A DNA stretch of 64,000 bases, taken from the NCBI GenBank assembly GCA_022843745.1, contig JALHNB010000006.1, forward strand, positions 137,714 to 201,713, read 5' to 3'. The notes beneath the pieces are model-generated. The model was not told where the DNA came from, did no database searches, and was given only the letters and a program-made list of their open reading frames with translations. A program made the translations under genes and the position numbers. Source of the DNA: Anaerolineae bacterium. GTDB lineage: Bacteria; Chloroflexota; Anaerolineae; Aggregatilineales; Phototrophicaceae. Below are positions 1-8,867 of the stretch, piece by piece (positions within the stretch are counted from its first letter, which is position 1; every line of letters starts with the position of its first letter).

Positions 1-630
1 GAACAGCGCGACCATCAGATAGCCGCCGAGGTAATTGGGGTGCATCGAAAGGCCAGGCGCGCGGTAGAAAGCGGTTGTCTCGTAAGCAAAGCGATCTATT
101 TCGCCAAGCCCCCATAATCCCAACGGCCCGTCATTGACCATCTGGATAACCGCGATGATCGACTGGATAACCGCGCTCAAGACCAGTGCCAGCAGCAGCG
201 CAATTTCGCTCCGCCGCCGCGTCAGATCAGCCAGGATGACGGCCATCACCAAAAGTACAACATAATGAAGTGTGGTGAAACGCAGCATCGTGCTATCACC
301 TGCCCACAACGTTCCAATGACCATCCAGAGCGCCAAAACACCCCACCAACGCCCACCCCAACTGGTAATCACCCAATTTGCGGTTAACGCAAGCTGCTGC
401 CGATATTCCGCATCGAATAGCAACCGCCCAATCGTGAGAGCGAACAGCAGGAGAACGAAATAATCGGGTATGGAAATGGAAACGATGCGAAATTCAACAG
501 GAGTATTCGGTTGAGCAGAGACTTCCAGGAGCATCGAGCGTGGGCTGGAAACGACGCTTAAAAATATGATAAGGCACAAAAGCGCAAGTTGCAGCGCCTC
601 AGTTCCTTTCGCTATACGATTTGTAATCAA
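1..630 (-). CDS. O-antigen ligase/polymerase-like membrane protein (N-terminal part)
   Basis: The reading frame stays open for 210 codons from position 630 to the left edge, so the C-terminal half is outside the window. I place the start at a TTG (630) because AGGA lies about 8 nt upstream and no in-frame ATG is nearby. The product has several hydrophobic segments (roughly residues 9-25, 50-66, 88-105, 120-150). Near the window edge it has the sequence RAPGLSMHPNYLGGYL, which resembles the conserved periplasmic loop of the Wzy/WaaL family, where polyprenyl-linked glycan is polymerised or ligated. The glycan export and glycosyltransferase genes to the right support this role. Wzy and WaaL cannot be told apart from this fragment. 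Confidence 0.65.
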   Translation of the reverse strand, partial: MITNRIAKGTEALQLALLCLIIFLSVVSSPRSMLLEVSAQPNTPVEFRIVSISIPDYFVLLLFALTIGRLLFDAEYRQQLALTANWVITSWGGRWWGVLALWMVIGTLWAGDSTMLRFTTLHYVVLLVMAVILADLTRRRSEIALLLALVLSAVIQSIIAVIQMVNDGPLGLWGLGEIDRFAYETTAFYRAPGLSMHPNYLGGYLMVALF

Positions 631-649
631 GGAGATTTTCCTGGAAATG

Positions 650-683
650 AAAACCAACCGGGAGTTATTCCCCGGTTGGTTTT
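650..683 (-). terminator. Hairpin terminator after the 133-aa exported protein gene
   Basis: Inverted arms AAAACCAACCGGG and CCCGGTTGGTTTT are separated by a short loop. Read on the minus strand, the stem ends in TTTT just after the stop codon at 696. It separates the small exported protein gene from the membrane protein gene starting at 630. Confidence 0.7.
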
Positions 684-695
684 ATGACACAAAAA

Positions 696-1097
696 TTACT
701 GGCTGTCAGTGTAGTCGCGCGGTACGATGCTCGCAACGTCGTTTGCATTGACATACAGAATCTTATTGCCTGGGAACAGAATCGGCACATACCCATCGGC
801 GCGCGTATCCGCAGAGCCGCAGAGCAGGTATTTCTGCCAGAAACCATCTGGAACCGAGGCAGCAGTGGATGAAAGATCGGATGATGCGAAGAAGGACGCT
901 ACACCGTCATTCAGGCGAACCTGGAAACGGACAGGGCCTCCGCATGTTCCGACTTCATCAAGCGCATTCGGGCCAACATATTGAGCATCAACCGAGGTCA
1001 AGCCCAACCGAGCAAATGGGAGTCCAGCGACCAGAAATACAAATACAAACGCCAGAGCTACCACGAGCAGAAAAGAAAACCGACGATTATAAACCAT
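696..1097 (-). CDS. Small exported protein of unknown function
   Basis: A 133-residue product with basic residues 5-6 followed by a strongly hydrophobic segment (about 9-28), consistent with a signal peptide or membrane anchor. The remaining 100 residues are polar and have two cysteines (C52, C93) that could form a disulfide. The ATG at 1097 is preceded by AAGGAGG at 10 nt, so the start is secure. I do not recognise the family. The gene lies between the ligase-like gene and the divergent ABC exporter operon and has its own terminator downstream. A role in surface glycan assembly is only guilt by association. Confidence 0.7.
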   Translation of the reverse strand: MVYNRRFSFLLVVALAFVFVFLVAGLPFARLGLTSVDAQYVGPNALDEVGTCGGPVRFQVRLNDGVASFFASSDLSSTAASVPDGFWQKYLLCGSADTRADGYVPILFPGNKILYVNANDVASIVPRDYTDSQ

Positions 1098-1274
1098 TGT
1101 TTACAAACCTCCTTAAAGGAAAGGATCACATTGCTACAATTCATATTCTAATGCAAAAGAAGATTTGCGCAACCGCCATAAGGACTATTTTCCCTTAATA
1201 AATGCGGAATAGCATTACAAAATCTATATGTTATTATTCTTTTCTGGCTTATCAAATCAACCAACGGATCATGT

Positions 1275-2459
1275 ATGCGTTATATCACTAAAACGTTTGC
1301 CATGGCTTTTCTGGCTATTCTGGCAATTGTTGTCGGCGCAATGCTGGTATCTATTCAGGTACGATTGAGAATTACTGTAGGCAAACAACTGGGCGAAGAA
1401 TATCTTGCACAGCCCTTATCCTTGTTCATTATTCTGGCGATGTCAGCAGCGGCAAGCACCTGGATTATGCACATTACCGGACGGCTTATCTCACGAGCCA
1501 GTTACTTTACAACCGTGATTATGGCGTTGGGCTTCTCAACCATTCTCATCGCTCTGCTGCTGCCGGAAATATCCCTGCTGCAACTGGTCTATTTTGGCGG
1601 GTTTGGTGTCTTTATAGGTGTTGTCACCATTTTATTACCGCCCCGGCAGAGGGGAAACAACAAAAATTTCGATTTTTTCTACTATCTGGCAAGGCTCTGG
1701 GAAAACCGTGTCCTTTTGAGTCTCTGGGTGCGCTATAACGTGCGTTCGCGTTACAGTCAGACTTTCCTAGGCATTGCCTGGATTATTTTACTCCCCCTCT
1801 CGACTTCGTTTATCATGGCATTCGTCTTTTCAGAAATTCTTCCAGCGCGCTTCATCGGTGATGCGCCATTTATCTCCTTTTTTCTGACTGCGGTAACGGC
1901 CTGGAATGTTTTCAGCCAGGGGGTACTCAACGGTACAACTAGCCTGACGCGCGAAATGGGATTGATGGGCCAGATTTATTTTCCACGAGAAATTCTGGTA
2001 ATTGTTAAACTCGGCGAAACACTGGTCGATTTCACATTCACCTTTGCAGCGATGCTGGTCATTAATGCGGTAGTCGGCGTCTGGCCGAACATCAATTTCA
2101 TTTATTTACCGATTGTCATTCTGATTCAAATCACGTTTACGCTCGGATTAATGTTGTTCCTGAGCTATATCAGCGTGCTGGTACGTGATATTCCGCAGTT
2201 GGTTGCTGTTTTACTCCAGCTCTTGTTTTATCTGACGCCTATCATCTACTCGGTGCAATCAATCCCGGAAAACCTGAGCTTCTTGCTCTTGGTGAACCCT
2301 CTGGCGCTGCTCATTGATGCTTATCGCTCGATCATCGTTTACAACATGCCCCCAGACCCGGTTAACCTGTATTATCCGCTGGTGATGGCCGGGGTACTCT
2401 TATATACGGGCTATATGTTCTTTAAAGCGAATGAAAAACGCGTGGTGGATTACGTTTAA
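1275..2459 (+). CDS. ABC-2 type polysaccharide export permease (Wzm/TagG-like)
   Basis: Membrane half of an ABC exporter moving lipid-linked polysaccharide across the cytoplasmic membrane. Residues from about 145 to 394 match the ABC-2 polysaccharide permease pattern, including NVRSRYSQTFLGIAWIILLP at the amphipathic entry helix and about six transmembrane segments. The protein is 394 residues against about 260 for typical family members. The extra N-terminal 130 residues hold about four further hydrophobic segments (8-28, 48-66, 76-96, 98-122). The stop overlaps the ATG of the ATPase gene as TAATG, so the two are translationally coupled. The intergenic DNA upstream (1098-1274) shows no convincing promoter. 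Confidence 0.9.
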   Translation: MRYITKTFAMAFLAILAIVVGAMLVSIQVRLRITVGKQLGEEYLAQPLSLFIILAMSAAASTWIMHITGRLISRASYFTTVIMALGFSTILIALLLPEISLLQLVYFGGFGVFIGVVTILLPPRQRGNNKNFDFFYYLARLWENRVLLSLWVRYNVRSRYSQTFLGIAWIILLPLSTSFIMAFVFSEILPARFIGDAPFISFFLTAVTAWNVFSQGVLNGTTSLTREMGLMGQIYFPREILVIVKLGETLVDFTFTFAAMLVINAVVGVWPNINFIYLPIVILIQITFTLGLMLFLSYISVLVRDIPQLVAVLLQLLFYLTPIIYSVQSIPENLSFLLLVNPLALLIDAYRSIIVYNMPPDPVNLYYPLVMAGVLLYTGYMFFKANEKRVVDYV

Positions 2460-3241
2460 TGCTCAACAAACGACCTATCATCCAAGTGAACAACCTGTCA
2501 AAGCATTACGTGCGCAATGAATATCGTCCCAGTCTGCGCCATGAAGCGACGCAAATGGTTCAGCGCTGGCTTGGCAGAGCAACCCAGGTAAGCTGGCAGA
2601 GTGAGCCTTTTTGGGCGCTCAAAAACATCAGTTTTACTATCTATCAGGGTGAAAGTGTTGGGATTGTTGGGCGCAATGGGTCAGGCAAAACGACCCTGCT
2701 CCGCACACTTTCGAATATTACCGACCCCACCGAAGGCACTGTCAGCGTTCATGGCCGTTTCAGGACGCTCATTGGCTTAAGTGCAGGCTTTGATTTCCAG
2801 CGCACCGGACGCGAAAATATTTACTTTAACTCGGCGATCTATGGTTTTCCCCCATCGGTTGTCGATACGTTCATCGAGGATATTATTGAGTTTTCCGAAC
2901 TTCGCGATTTTTTAGACACGCCCGTTAAACGCTATTCCAGCGGTATGGTGTCGCGGTTGGGCTTCAGCATCGCGATTCATATGATGCCGGAGATCATTTT
3001 CCTCGATGAGATTCTCTCTGTCGGCGACAGCGCCTTCCAGGAAAAATGTCAGCAGCGGGTACTGGAACTCAAAGATCGCCAATGCACGATTGTATATGTC
3101 TCGCACAGCGAAGCATCCGTGCGAATGCTTTGTGATCGGGCAATCTGGCTGCACCAGGGGCATCTCATGATGGATGGATCTGTCGATGATGTGTTTGAGG
3201 CCTACACCGAAATGATACATGGTGAGGCCACCACGACTTGA
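2459..3241 (+). CDS. ABC transporter ATPase for polysaccharide export (Wzt/TagH-like)
   Basis: ATPase partner of the preceding permease. Visible motifs are Walker A GRNGSGKTT (residues 71-79), the ABC signature YSSGM (159-163) and Walker B IIFLDE (179-184) followed by the family-typical ILSVGD. At 260 residues it lacks the C-terminal carbohydrate-binding domain of long Wzt proteins. It is therefore the short form, which usually exports chains without reading a terminal cap. It overlaps the permease by one base and the next glycosyltransferase by four bases, giving an exporter-glycosyltransferase operon. Confidence 0.92.
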   Translation: MLNKRPIIQVNNLSKHYVRNEYRPSLRHEATQMVQRWLGRATQVSWQSEPFWALKNISFTIYQGESVGIVGRNGSGKTTLLRTLSNITDPTEGTVSVHGRFRTLIGLSAGFDFQRTGRENIYFNSAIYGFPPSVVDTFIEDIIEFSELRDFLDTPVKRYSSGMVSRLGFSIAIHMMPEIIFLDEILSVGDSAFQEKCQQRVLELKDRQCTIVYVSHSEASVRMLCDRAIWLHQGHLMMDGSVDDVFEAYTEMIHGEATTT

Positions 3242-4968
3242 AAAACGCGCTTTATCGCAAAATTCTCAAACGAATCCGGACATCTCCTCTAAAGGCTGTC
3301 CGTAAAGCCTGGACAATGGCGCGTTCTGGCGGCATTCTCAGCATCTTTGAGATGATGCGTATTTACACGGCTATCAACCGCCAGTATAGCCGCTGGCGTG
3401 AGCGTGGAGGGTCAAGCGCCGTTGACCTCTTCTACCAGCCACTTATCAGTATCATTATGCCCACCTACAACACGCCGGAGCGCTGGCTACGCCGAGCTAT
3501 CGAGAGTGTTCAGGAACAGATTTATCCCAATTGGGAGCTATGCATCGCCGACGACGCATCGACAGCACCCCATGTCCGCGCTGTTTTAAGCGAATATGCC
3601 GCTCGCGACAAACGGATTAAAGTTGAGTTTCGGGCAACAAATGGGCATATCTCAACGGCCTCAAACTCAGCGCTTTCACTGGCGACGGGCGCGTACATCG
3701 CCCTGCTCGACCACGACGATGAGATCAGCCCGGATGCGCTTATGGAAGTCGTCAAATTATTGAATCAGCACCCCGAAGCGGATTTCGTCTACTCCGATGA
3801 GGACAAAATTGAGCCGGACGGTGCGCACACTGAGCCATTTTTTAAGCCGGATTGGTCGCCGCGCCTGCTGCTGTGCTGCAACTACATCACCCATTTTGCG
3901 GTCATCCGGCGCGAACTGGTCGAGAAAATTGGTGGCTTTCGCGATGCTTTTGTCGGCAGTCAGGACTACGATTTATTCTTGCGCGTCACTGACCACACTG
4001 ATAATGTGTTTCACATCCCTAAAGTCTTATATTCATGGCGAAAAATCCCGACTTCAACGGCATCGGTCATAGAAGCCAAATCCTATGCCGCCGATGCCGC
4101 CCGCCGCGCACTGGTGGAGACAGTGGAACGCCGTATGCTGGACGCGAGCGTTGAGCCGGGAGATTATTTTCCGTTCTGGCGCATTCGTCCCCATATCCGC
4201 AGACAGCCAAGTATCACCATCGTGATGTCGCTGGTTGGATGCAGCGATACAGCACTCCAACGATTGCAAAGTGTCGATTTTCCGTCCGTGATCGTTGCTG
4301 ATGCACAACAGGAAACGCTGATTCGGACGCGGGTTCATGCGGATAAAACGCAAATTGTGACCGTCGAATCGACGATTTCGTTCGTGGATTCGCTGAATAT
4401 TGGCGCACAGTCCACTGAAAGTGATTATCTCGTTTTTCTATCGCCGCAAGCTGCATCCGGCGATCCTGATTGGCTGACCGCGATGCTGGAAATCGCCATC
4501 CAACCGGGAGTCGGTTGTGTCGGCGCAAAGCTGATTTCGCCACAAAAACGACTCATTCACGCCGGGATTACGCCTGGGCTTGGCTGCCCTGGCATGGGAA
4601 TCGCGGACATCGCACATGGCATTTTTTACTTCAATCTCAAGGATGCTATTCGCGAAGTCTCGGCGGTATCCGGCGCAGCGATGATGATCGCGCGAGAGCG
4701 ATTCGAATCCATCGGTGGTTTTGATACGGCTTATCAGCACAGTTTTCACGATGTTGATCTGTGTTTGCGGCTGGCGCAAGCCGGATTCGCGACGATCTAC
4801 ACGCCATTCGCGAAATTGGTGATGCACGGTGACTTGAATCTGGCGCATCCGCCCGATGAGGAGCATTTTCGCCGCCGATGGGGAAATGCGATTCAGACAG
4901 ACCCGTTCTATAATATCAATCTGAGCCGTAATCGCACTGACCTTAGTATTCAAATATCTGAAAAATAA
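3238..4968 (+). CDS. Family 2 glycosyltransferase with a second, degenerate GT-A-like half
   Basis: A 576-residue cytoplasmic glycosyltransferase. The first GT-A domain (about 68-300) opens with LISIIMPTYNTPERWLRRAI, has the DXD-type metal motif DHDDE at 158-162 and continues to GSQDYDLFLRV. The second half (about 325-550) keeps the later landmarks of a GT2 fold (AVSGAAMMIARERFESIGGFD and HDVDLCLRLAQAGF) but lacks a clear DXD, so it may be non-catalytic. The start is TTG at 3238, supported by GGTGAGG about 10 nt upstream and the TTGA overlap with the ATPase stop. It probably adds sugars to the exported glycan. Donor and linkage are unknown. Confidence 0.88.
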   Translation: MKNALYRKILKRIRTSPLKAVRKAWTMARSGGILSIFEMMRIYTAINRQYSRWRERGGSSAVDLFYQPLISIIMPTYNTPERWLRRAIESVQEQIYPNWELCIADDASTAPHVRAVLSEYAARDKRIKVEFRATNGHISTASNSALSLATGAYIALLDHDDEISPDALMEVVKLLNQHPEADFVYSDEDKIEPDGAHTEPFFKPDWSPRLLLCCNYITHFAVIRRELVEKIGGFRDAFVGSQDYDLFLRVTDHTDNVFHIPKVLYSWRKIPTSTASVIEAKSYAADAARRALVETVERRMLDASVEPGDYFPFWRIRPHIRRQPSITIVMSLVGCSDTALQRLQSVDFPSVIVADAQQETLIRTRVHADKTQIVTVESTISFVDSLNIGAQSTESDYLVFLSPQAASGDPDWLTAMLEIAIQPGVGCVGAKLISPQKRLIHAGITPGLGCPGMGIADIAHGIFYFNLKDAIREVSAVSGAAMMIARERFESIGGFDTAYQHSFHDVDLCLRLAQAGFATIYTPFAKLVMHGDLNLAHPPDEEHFRRRWGNAIQTDPFYNINLSRNRTDLSIQISEK

Positions 4969-5928
4969 ATGCTACGAATTTCCGTTCACATCGTCACCTA
5001 TAACAGCGCCCACGTTATTGAGACGTGTATCGAGTCGGTGATCCAGCAGCAGGGTGCTGATTATGACATCCTGGTGATCGACAATGCCTCACAGGATGAC
5101 ACCGTAGAGCGAGTCAAACGCATGGGTGTAGAGATCATCCGCAACAAGACGAACTCCGGTTATGCCGCTGCCCATAATCAGGCGATCATGCTTACAAGCA
5201 GTGAATATGTGCTGACGCTGAATCCTGACGTATGGCTTGACCCGGATTATCTGCGCTCAATGACGGCTGCGCTGGATCGTAATCCGCGCGTCGGCTCGGC
5301 AGCGGGCTGTCTGCTGCGTGTCAATTATCTGGGAACCAAACCACTCGGCATCGACAGCACCGGACTCGTGATCTCCCGCGCTCGGCGGCAAGCACTCCGC
5401 GATGAAAATACGCCCATCAACAAACGCCCCGCTTACTACACACCGATTTTCGGCCCGGATGGTGCGGCAGCCTTTTATCGCCGTGCGATGTTGGAAGACA
5501 TTAATGTCATGGGCGAAGTTTTCGACAGCGACTTTTTCATGCACAAGGAAGATGTCGATGTCTGCTGGCGGGCGCAGCTTCGCGGATGGGGGTCGATCTA
5601 TGTCCCCAGCGCGGTTGCCCATCATATCCGTAGTTTTCGACCTGGGCAGCGTGGGCGTGTTTCGCAGGAGATGCGCTTTTACGGGGTACGCAATCGCTAT
5701 TTATTGATGCTCAAAAATGAAACATGGCCGCATTATTTGCGTGATTTATGGGCCATTGCTTTCTACGATCTGGGTATTTTTCTCTATATTCTGCTGCGCG
5801 AACGCCAATCGCTGGAAAGTTATCGTTCGGTGCGGAAACTTTATCCGCGCATGATCGAAAAGCGGCGCATCATCCAAACGCGGCGTACCGTCCGCTGGCG
5901 CGACATCCGGCGGGCGTTCAAATCATAA
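4969..5928 (+). CDS. Family 2 glycosyltransferase, rhamnosyltransferase-like
   Basis: A 319-residue GT2 protein. The N-terminus RISVHIVTYNSAHVIETCIE, the acidic motif LTLNPDVWLDPDY (about 82-94) and a later HKEDVDVCWRAQLRGW are typical of the WbbL-like rhamnosyltransferase group. The C-terminal 70 residues have a hydrophobic stretch (about 262-278), which may bring the enzyme to the membrane. The ATG follows the previous stop directly, so it is the fourth gene of the exporter operon. The sugar donor cannot be read from sequence. A deoxythymidine-linked sugar would fit the nucleotidylyltransferase gene at 10998. Confidence 0.88.
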   Translation: MLRISVHIVTYNSAHVIETCIESVIQQQGADYDILVIDNASQDDTVERVKRMGVEIIRNKTNSGYAAAHNQAIMLTSSEYVLTLNPDVWLDPDYLRSMTAALDRNPRVGSAAGCLLRVNYLGTKPLGIDSTGLVISRARRQALRDENTPINKRPAYYTPIFGPDGAAAFYRRAMLEDINVMGEVFDSDFFMHKEDVDVCWRAQLRGWGSIYVPSAVAHHIRSFRPGQRGRVSQEMRFYGVRNRYLLMLKNETWPHYLRDLWAIAFYDLGIFLYILLRERQSLESYRSVRKLYPRMIEKRRIIQTRRTVRWRDIRRAFKS

Positions 5929-5951
5929 AATTCTGGTGAACAGGTGAGCAC

Positions 5952-6518
5952 ATGAAATCACGTACTGTTGTCTGGAAACCTGTCGAATATCAGGGAATGG
6001 AATATCTGACACTACGCGAGGAAGGGCAGCACATTCTCATTGACAGCGTTGTGCTTGCTGTTGAGGATCAATCGGCTTTCCGGCTAGATTATCATCTCCA
6101 ATGTGATTCAAATTTCGCGATCCGATCCGTAAAGTTGGAAATAACGGATCAAGCTAAATTCCAGCTTACAGCCGATGGATTGGGAAATTGGTTCAATGCT
6201 GAGGGCCAACCTCTCGCAGAATTTAAGGGCTGTATCGATATTGATATTGTCGCCACACCCTTTACGAATACACTGCCGATCAACCGTGTGGCATGGCAGC
6301 CGGGGCAATCCCAAATCTTCAGTATGGTCTACATCTGGGTTCCCGATCTGACCATTTCCGTTGAAAAACAGCGCTACACCTGTCTCGAAAAATCGGCTGA
6401 TGGGGGTGTTTACCGCTTCGAACAACTCAGCACCGGATTTACGGCAGTGCTGCCTGTAGATCGCGATGGATTGGTTCTCGATTATCCTGAGTTATTCAGC
6501 CGAGAGTGGTCAGGCTAA
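5952..6518 (+). CDS. Putative glycolipid-binding domain protein
   Basis: A 188-residue soluble protein without a signal peptide. The opening TVVWKPVEYQGMEYLTLRE, the DYHLQCDSNFAIRSVKLEI segment and the later YRFEQLSTGFTAVLPVDRDG resemble the putative glycolipid-binding family (DUF1089). Its function in bacteria is not established. It starts 23 nt after the glycosyltransferase stop with AGGTGAGC as ribosome-binding site, and probably belongs to the same transcript. It converges on the sugar transferase gene, leaving only 14 nt between the stops. Confidence 0.7.
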   Translation: MKSRTVVWKPVEYQGMEYLTLREEGQHILIDSVVLAVEDQSAFRLDYHLQCDSNFAIRSVKLEITDQAKFQLTADGLGNWFNAEGQPLAEFKGCIDIDIVATPFTNTLPINRVAWQPGQSQIFSMVYIWVPDLTISVEKQRYTCLEKSADGGVYRFEQLSTGFTAVLPVDRDGLVLDYPELFSREWSG

Positions 6519-6532
6519 GCAACTGACGAAAT

Positions 6533-7918
6533 TCAATACGCGCCCCTGCCCGTAATTACCGCCAGAAGCGTACGTAAAACGATCTGTGTATCCAGCCACA
6601 GCGAATAATGGCTGATATAAAACAGGTCGTCCTCAGTGTTCAGGTACATTGGTCTGTCGGCGCGACCATTGATCTGCCACCAACCGGTGACACCCTGCGG
6701 CATTTCAAAACGTTTGCGCTGCCACCACTCGTATTTTTCGACAAATTCCGGCAGTTCCGGGCGCGGCCCAACCACGCTCATCTCGCCGCGCAGAACGTTG
6801 ATAAACTGCGGTAGTTCATCCAGGCTGGTGCGCCGCAGAAAGCGCCCGATGCGGGTCACACGCGGGTCATCAGGGTCTTTATAGCCGGGATGATTCGTGT
6901 GAGAATCGACGTACATGGTGCGAAATTTGAGCATTCTAAACGGACGACCATATTGCCCGATGCGGATTTGTTGAAAAATGACCGCACCGGGGCTGTCCAC
7001 TCGGATCGCCAGCATAATCAACCCAAATATCGGTAAACCAAGCGTCATCACCCCAAGCGAAACGATCACGTCAAAAACCCGTTTGGCGACACGCTCGACG
7101 GGCGAAAGAATCGCTTCACGCACGCCGATAAGCGGAATTCCGCTAAAATTCTCCGTCGAGAGGTAAAAATAAGCGAGTTCCGAATAATCCGGCGCGAGGC
7201 GAATATTCACTGCTCGACGTTGCAGGAGCTTCACGATCTGCTCGACGCGGTTGAACACATCGTCGTCCAGCCGCTTGATATAGATGACCACTTCGTCAAC
7301 CTGGCGCTGGTCAATCACCGCATCCAATTCATCCACTGTACCCAGAATATGGGGATCAATGCCGTCAGCCGCCATGTCGTCGAGCGCGTATTTCAGATAG
7401 CCGACCAACCGCAGCCCTGCCCACTCGTGATGTTGGATCGTTTTGCCGATTTCATGGGCATATTCGCTGACACCGATAATCAATACGCAGCGATTCGGCG
7501 CAAAACGCTGGCTCAAACGTTTCGACAACACCCAGACGACAGCGCGATGAGCCACAATGCCCACAAACGCGATCACAATAAAATAGAGCGCCTGCAAACG
7601 GGAATAATCGCGATAGGTGATGTAGAGCATCCCCAGGAATAGCAGCGATGCCATCCAATGTCCGGTGATGATGCGGCGCAGTTGCAGCCCAAAATTATGG
7701 TGCGGACTGTAGACTCTCGCCTGCCAGAATCCCAAAATCCAGACGGTGCAGGCGATCATGAAAACCGTCAGCGGTGTCTCAAAGGCGAGTTCCGGCCCTG
7801 TGCGCCCCACGCCGAGCGTAATTCGCAGGTAATCAGCGAGTTCAAGCGCCCCCCAAACAAGGCAAAAATCAGAGAGCAAAAAAAACGCTAACCGCCGGGG
7901 ACTTACAGGGCGAATCAT
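6533..7918 (-). CDS. Polyprenyl-phosphate sugar phosphotransferase (initiating exopolysaccharide transferase)
   Basis: Transfers a sugar-1-phosphate to undecaprenyl phosphate and so starts lipid-linked glycan synthesis. The 461-residue protein has four or five N-terminal membrane helices, a CoA-binding-like middle region (about 140-260) and a C-terminal bacterial sugar transferase domain. That domain shows [51 protein letters not shown] and a terminal [13 protein letters not shown] choose the ATG at 7918, which overlaps the upstream stop as ATGA. A longer frame to 8047 would only re-read the upstream gene. The sugar may be glucose, galactose or an amino sugar. Confidence 0.9.
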   Translation of the reverse strand: MIRPVSPRRLAFFLLSDFCLVWGALELADYLRITLGVGRTGPELAFETPLTVFMIACTVWILGFWQARVYSPHHNFGLQLRRIITGHWMASLLFLGMLYITYRDYSRLQALYFIVIAFVGIVAHRAVVWVLSKRLSQRFAPNRCVLIIGVSEYAHEIGKTIQHHEWAGLRLVGYLKYALDDMAADGIDPHILGTVDELDAVIDQRQVDEVVIYIKRLDDDVFNRVEQIVKLLQRRAVNIRLAPDYSELAYFYLSTENFSGIPLIGVREAILSPVERVAKRVFDVIVSLGVMTLGLPIFGLIMLAIRVDSPGAVIFQQIRIGQYGRPFRMLKFRTMYVDSHTNHPGYKDPDDPRVTRIGRFLRRTSLDELPQFINVLRGEMSVVGPRPELPEFVEKYEWWQRKRFEMPQGVTGWWQINGRADRPMYLNTEDDLFYISHYSLWLDTQIVLRTLLAVITGRGAY

Positions 7919-8661
7919 CGTCGGACTCCGTGATGGCGCAAGACCTCCCAGATAAAACGCGAGTTGTAGATCACATAGCGCCGCCACAAACGCCGAGGTT
8001 CGCGAATGAGCCGGTACAGCCATTCGAGGCCGCTGCGCTGCATCCAACGGGGCGCTTGCGGCTTCGTCCCGGCGATAAAATCAAAGGCCGCGCCAACGCC
8101 AATCAATAACGGCGCATTCAGAACCGGACGATAAAGCGACATCCACAAATCCTGTTTGGGTGAGCCTAATCCGACCCAGATGACGTGGGGATTGGCGTTG
8201 TTTAAATGTTCAATGATCGCTGGATTTGGCGTATCACCGATTTCTTCGATGGGTGGTGAGTAGAATCCGGCGATCTGTAAACCAGGTGAGGCGCGTTGAA
8301 GCTGTTGCACAAGCTGTTCGGCGACACCGGGCAGCCCGCCCCAGAAAAAATGGCGCACTTCTCGGTTGGCTGTTTTTTCGCACAAAGCCCGCATCACGTC
8401 CGGGCCATAGACACGTTCGGCTTGGGGGTATCCGAGACGGCGCTGCAACCAAACCAGCGGCATTCCGTCCGCCGTCACCATATCAGCGCGTTCGAGTGCC
8501 ACGCGCATCTGAGGATTTTCACGCGCGATCATCAACGTATAGACCGGGCAGGTCGAAACATAGCGTTTCTGAGACTCTACAGCCCAGCCTGCCAATATGT
8601 TCACGGCTTCATCGAATGTCTGGGCATCGACTGGAATATCGAGAATTGGAACGCGCATCAT
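7915..8661 (-). CDS. WecG/TagA/CpsF family glycosyltransferase
   Basis: A GT26 family enzyme, whose members commonly add N-acetylmannosamine or a related sugar to a polyprenyl-diphosphate-linked first sugar. The 248-residue product shows the diagnostic DGMPLVWLQRRLG (65-77), ERVYGPDVM (82-90) and WVGLGSPKQDLWM blocks. It overlaps the initiating transferase by four bases (ATGA), so first and second sugar transfer are likely made as a unit. The start at 8661 has GGGGAAA upstream; a second in-frame ATG follows at once. There is no transmembrane segment, as expected for a peripheral membrane enzyme. Confidence 0.9.
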   Translation of the reverse strand: MMRVPILDIPVDAQTFDEAVNILAGWAVESQKRYVSTCPVYTLMIARENPQMRVALERADMVTADGMPLVWLQRRLGYPQAERVYGPDVMRALCEKTANREVRHFFWGGLPGVAEQLVQQLQRASPGLQIAGFYSPPIEEIGDTPNPAIIEHLNNANPHVIWVGLGSPKQDLWMSLYRPVLNAPLLIGVGAAFDFIAGTKPQAPRWMQRSGLEWLYRLIREPRRLWRRYVIYNSRFIWEVLRHHGVRR

Positions 8662-8729
8662 TTTCCCCGTCAGATCGAGACAGACGAATTATACATTGCG
8701 CGGAATCGAAATAAACAGGTTGCTCGCCC

Positions 8730-8821
8730 AATATCGACCATCTCGGTATCAGACATCACGAATATCGACCATCCTGACATCGCGTGTAACCAAATATCTA
8801 TCATCTCAGCATCAGAGATCG
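8730..8821. repeat. Three degenerate 31-nt tandem units
   Basis: Units at 8730-8760, 8761-8791 and 8792-8821 begin AATATCGACCATC, AATATCGACCATC and AAATATCTATCATC. The 5' thirds are conserved and the 3' parts diverge. They occupy the divergent intergenic region between the WecG-like gene and the S41 protease gene, where operator sites would be expected. Confidence 0.6.
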
Positions 8822-8867
8822 TATGTTAGACTGAAAGGGTACATGCTCGTTTATTGTGGGAAGATTT

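Noticed and set aside
7919..8047. 43-residue extension of the polyprenyl sugar transferase
   Set aside because: It overlaps the WecG-like gene. The ATGA overlap gives a natural coupled start at 7918.
8730..8821. CRISPR array
   Set aside because: Three adjacent degenerate 31-nt units without unique spacers and without cas genes are a tandem repeat and not a CRISPR array.
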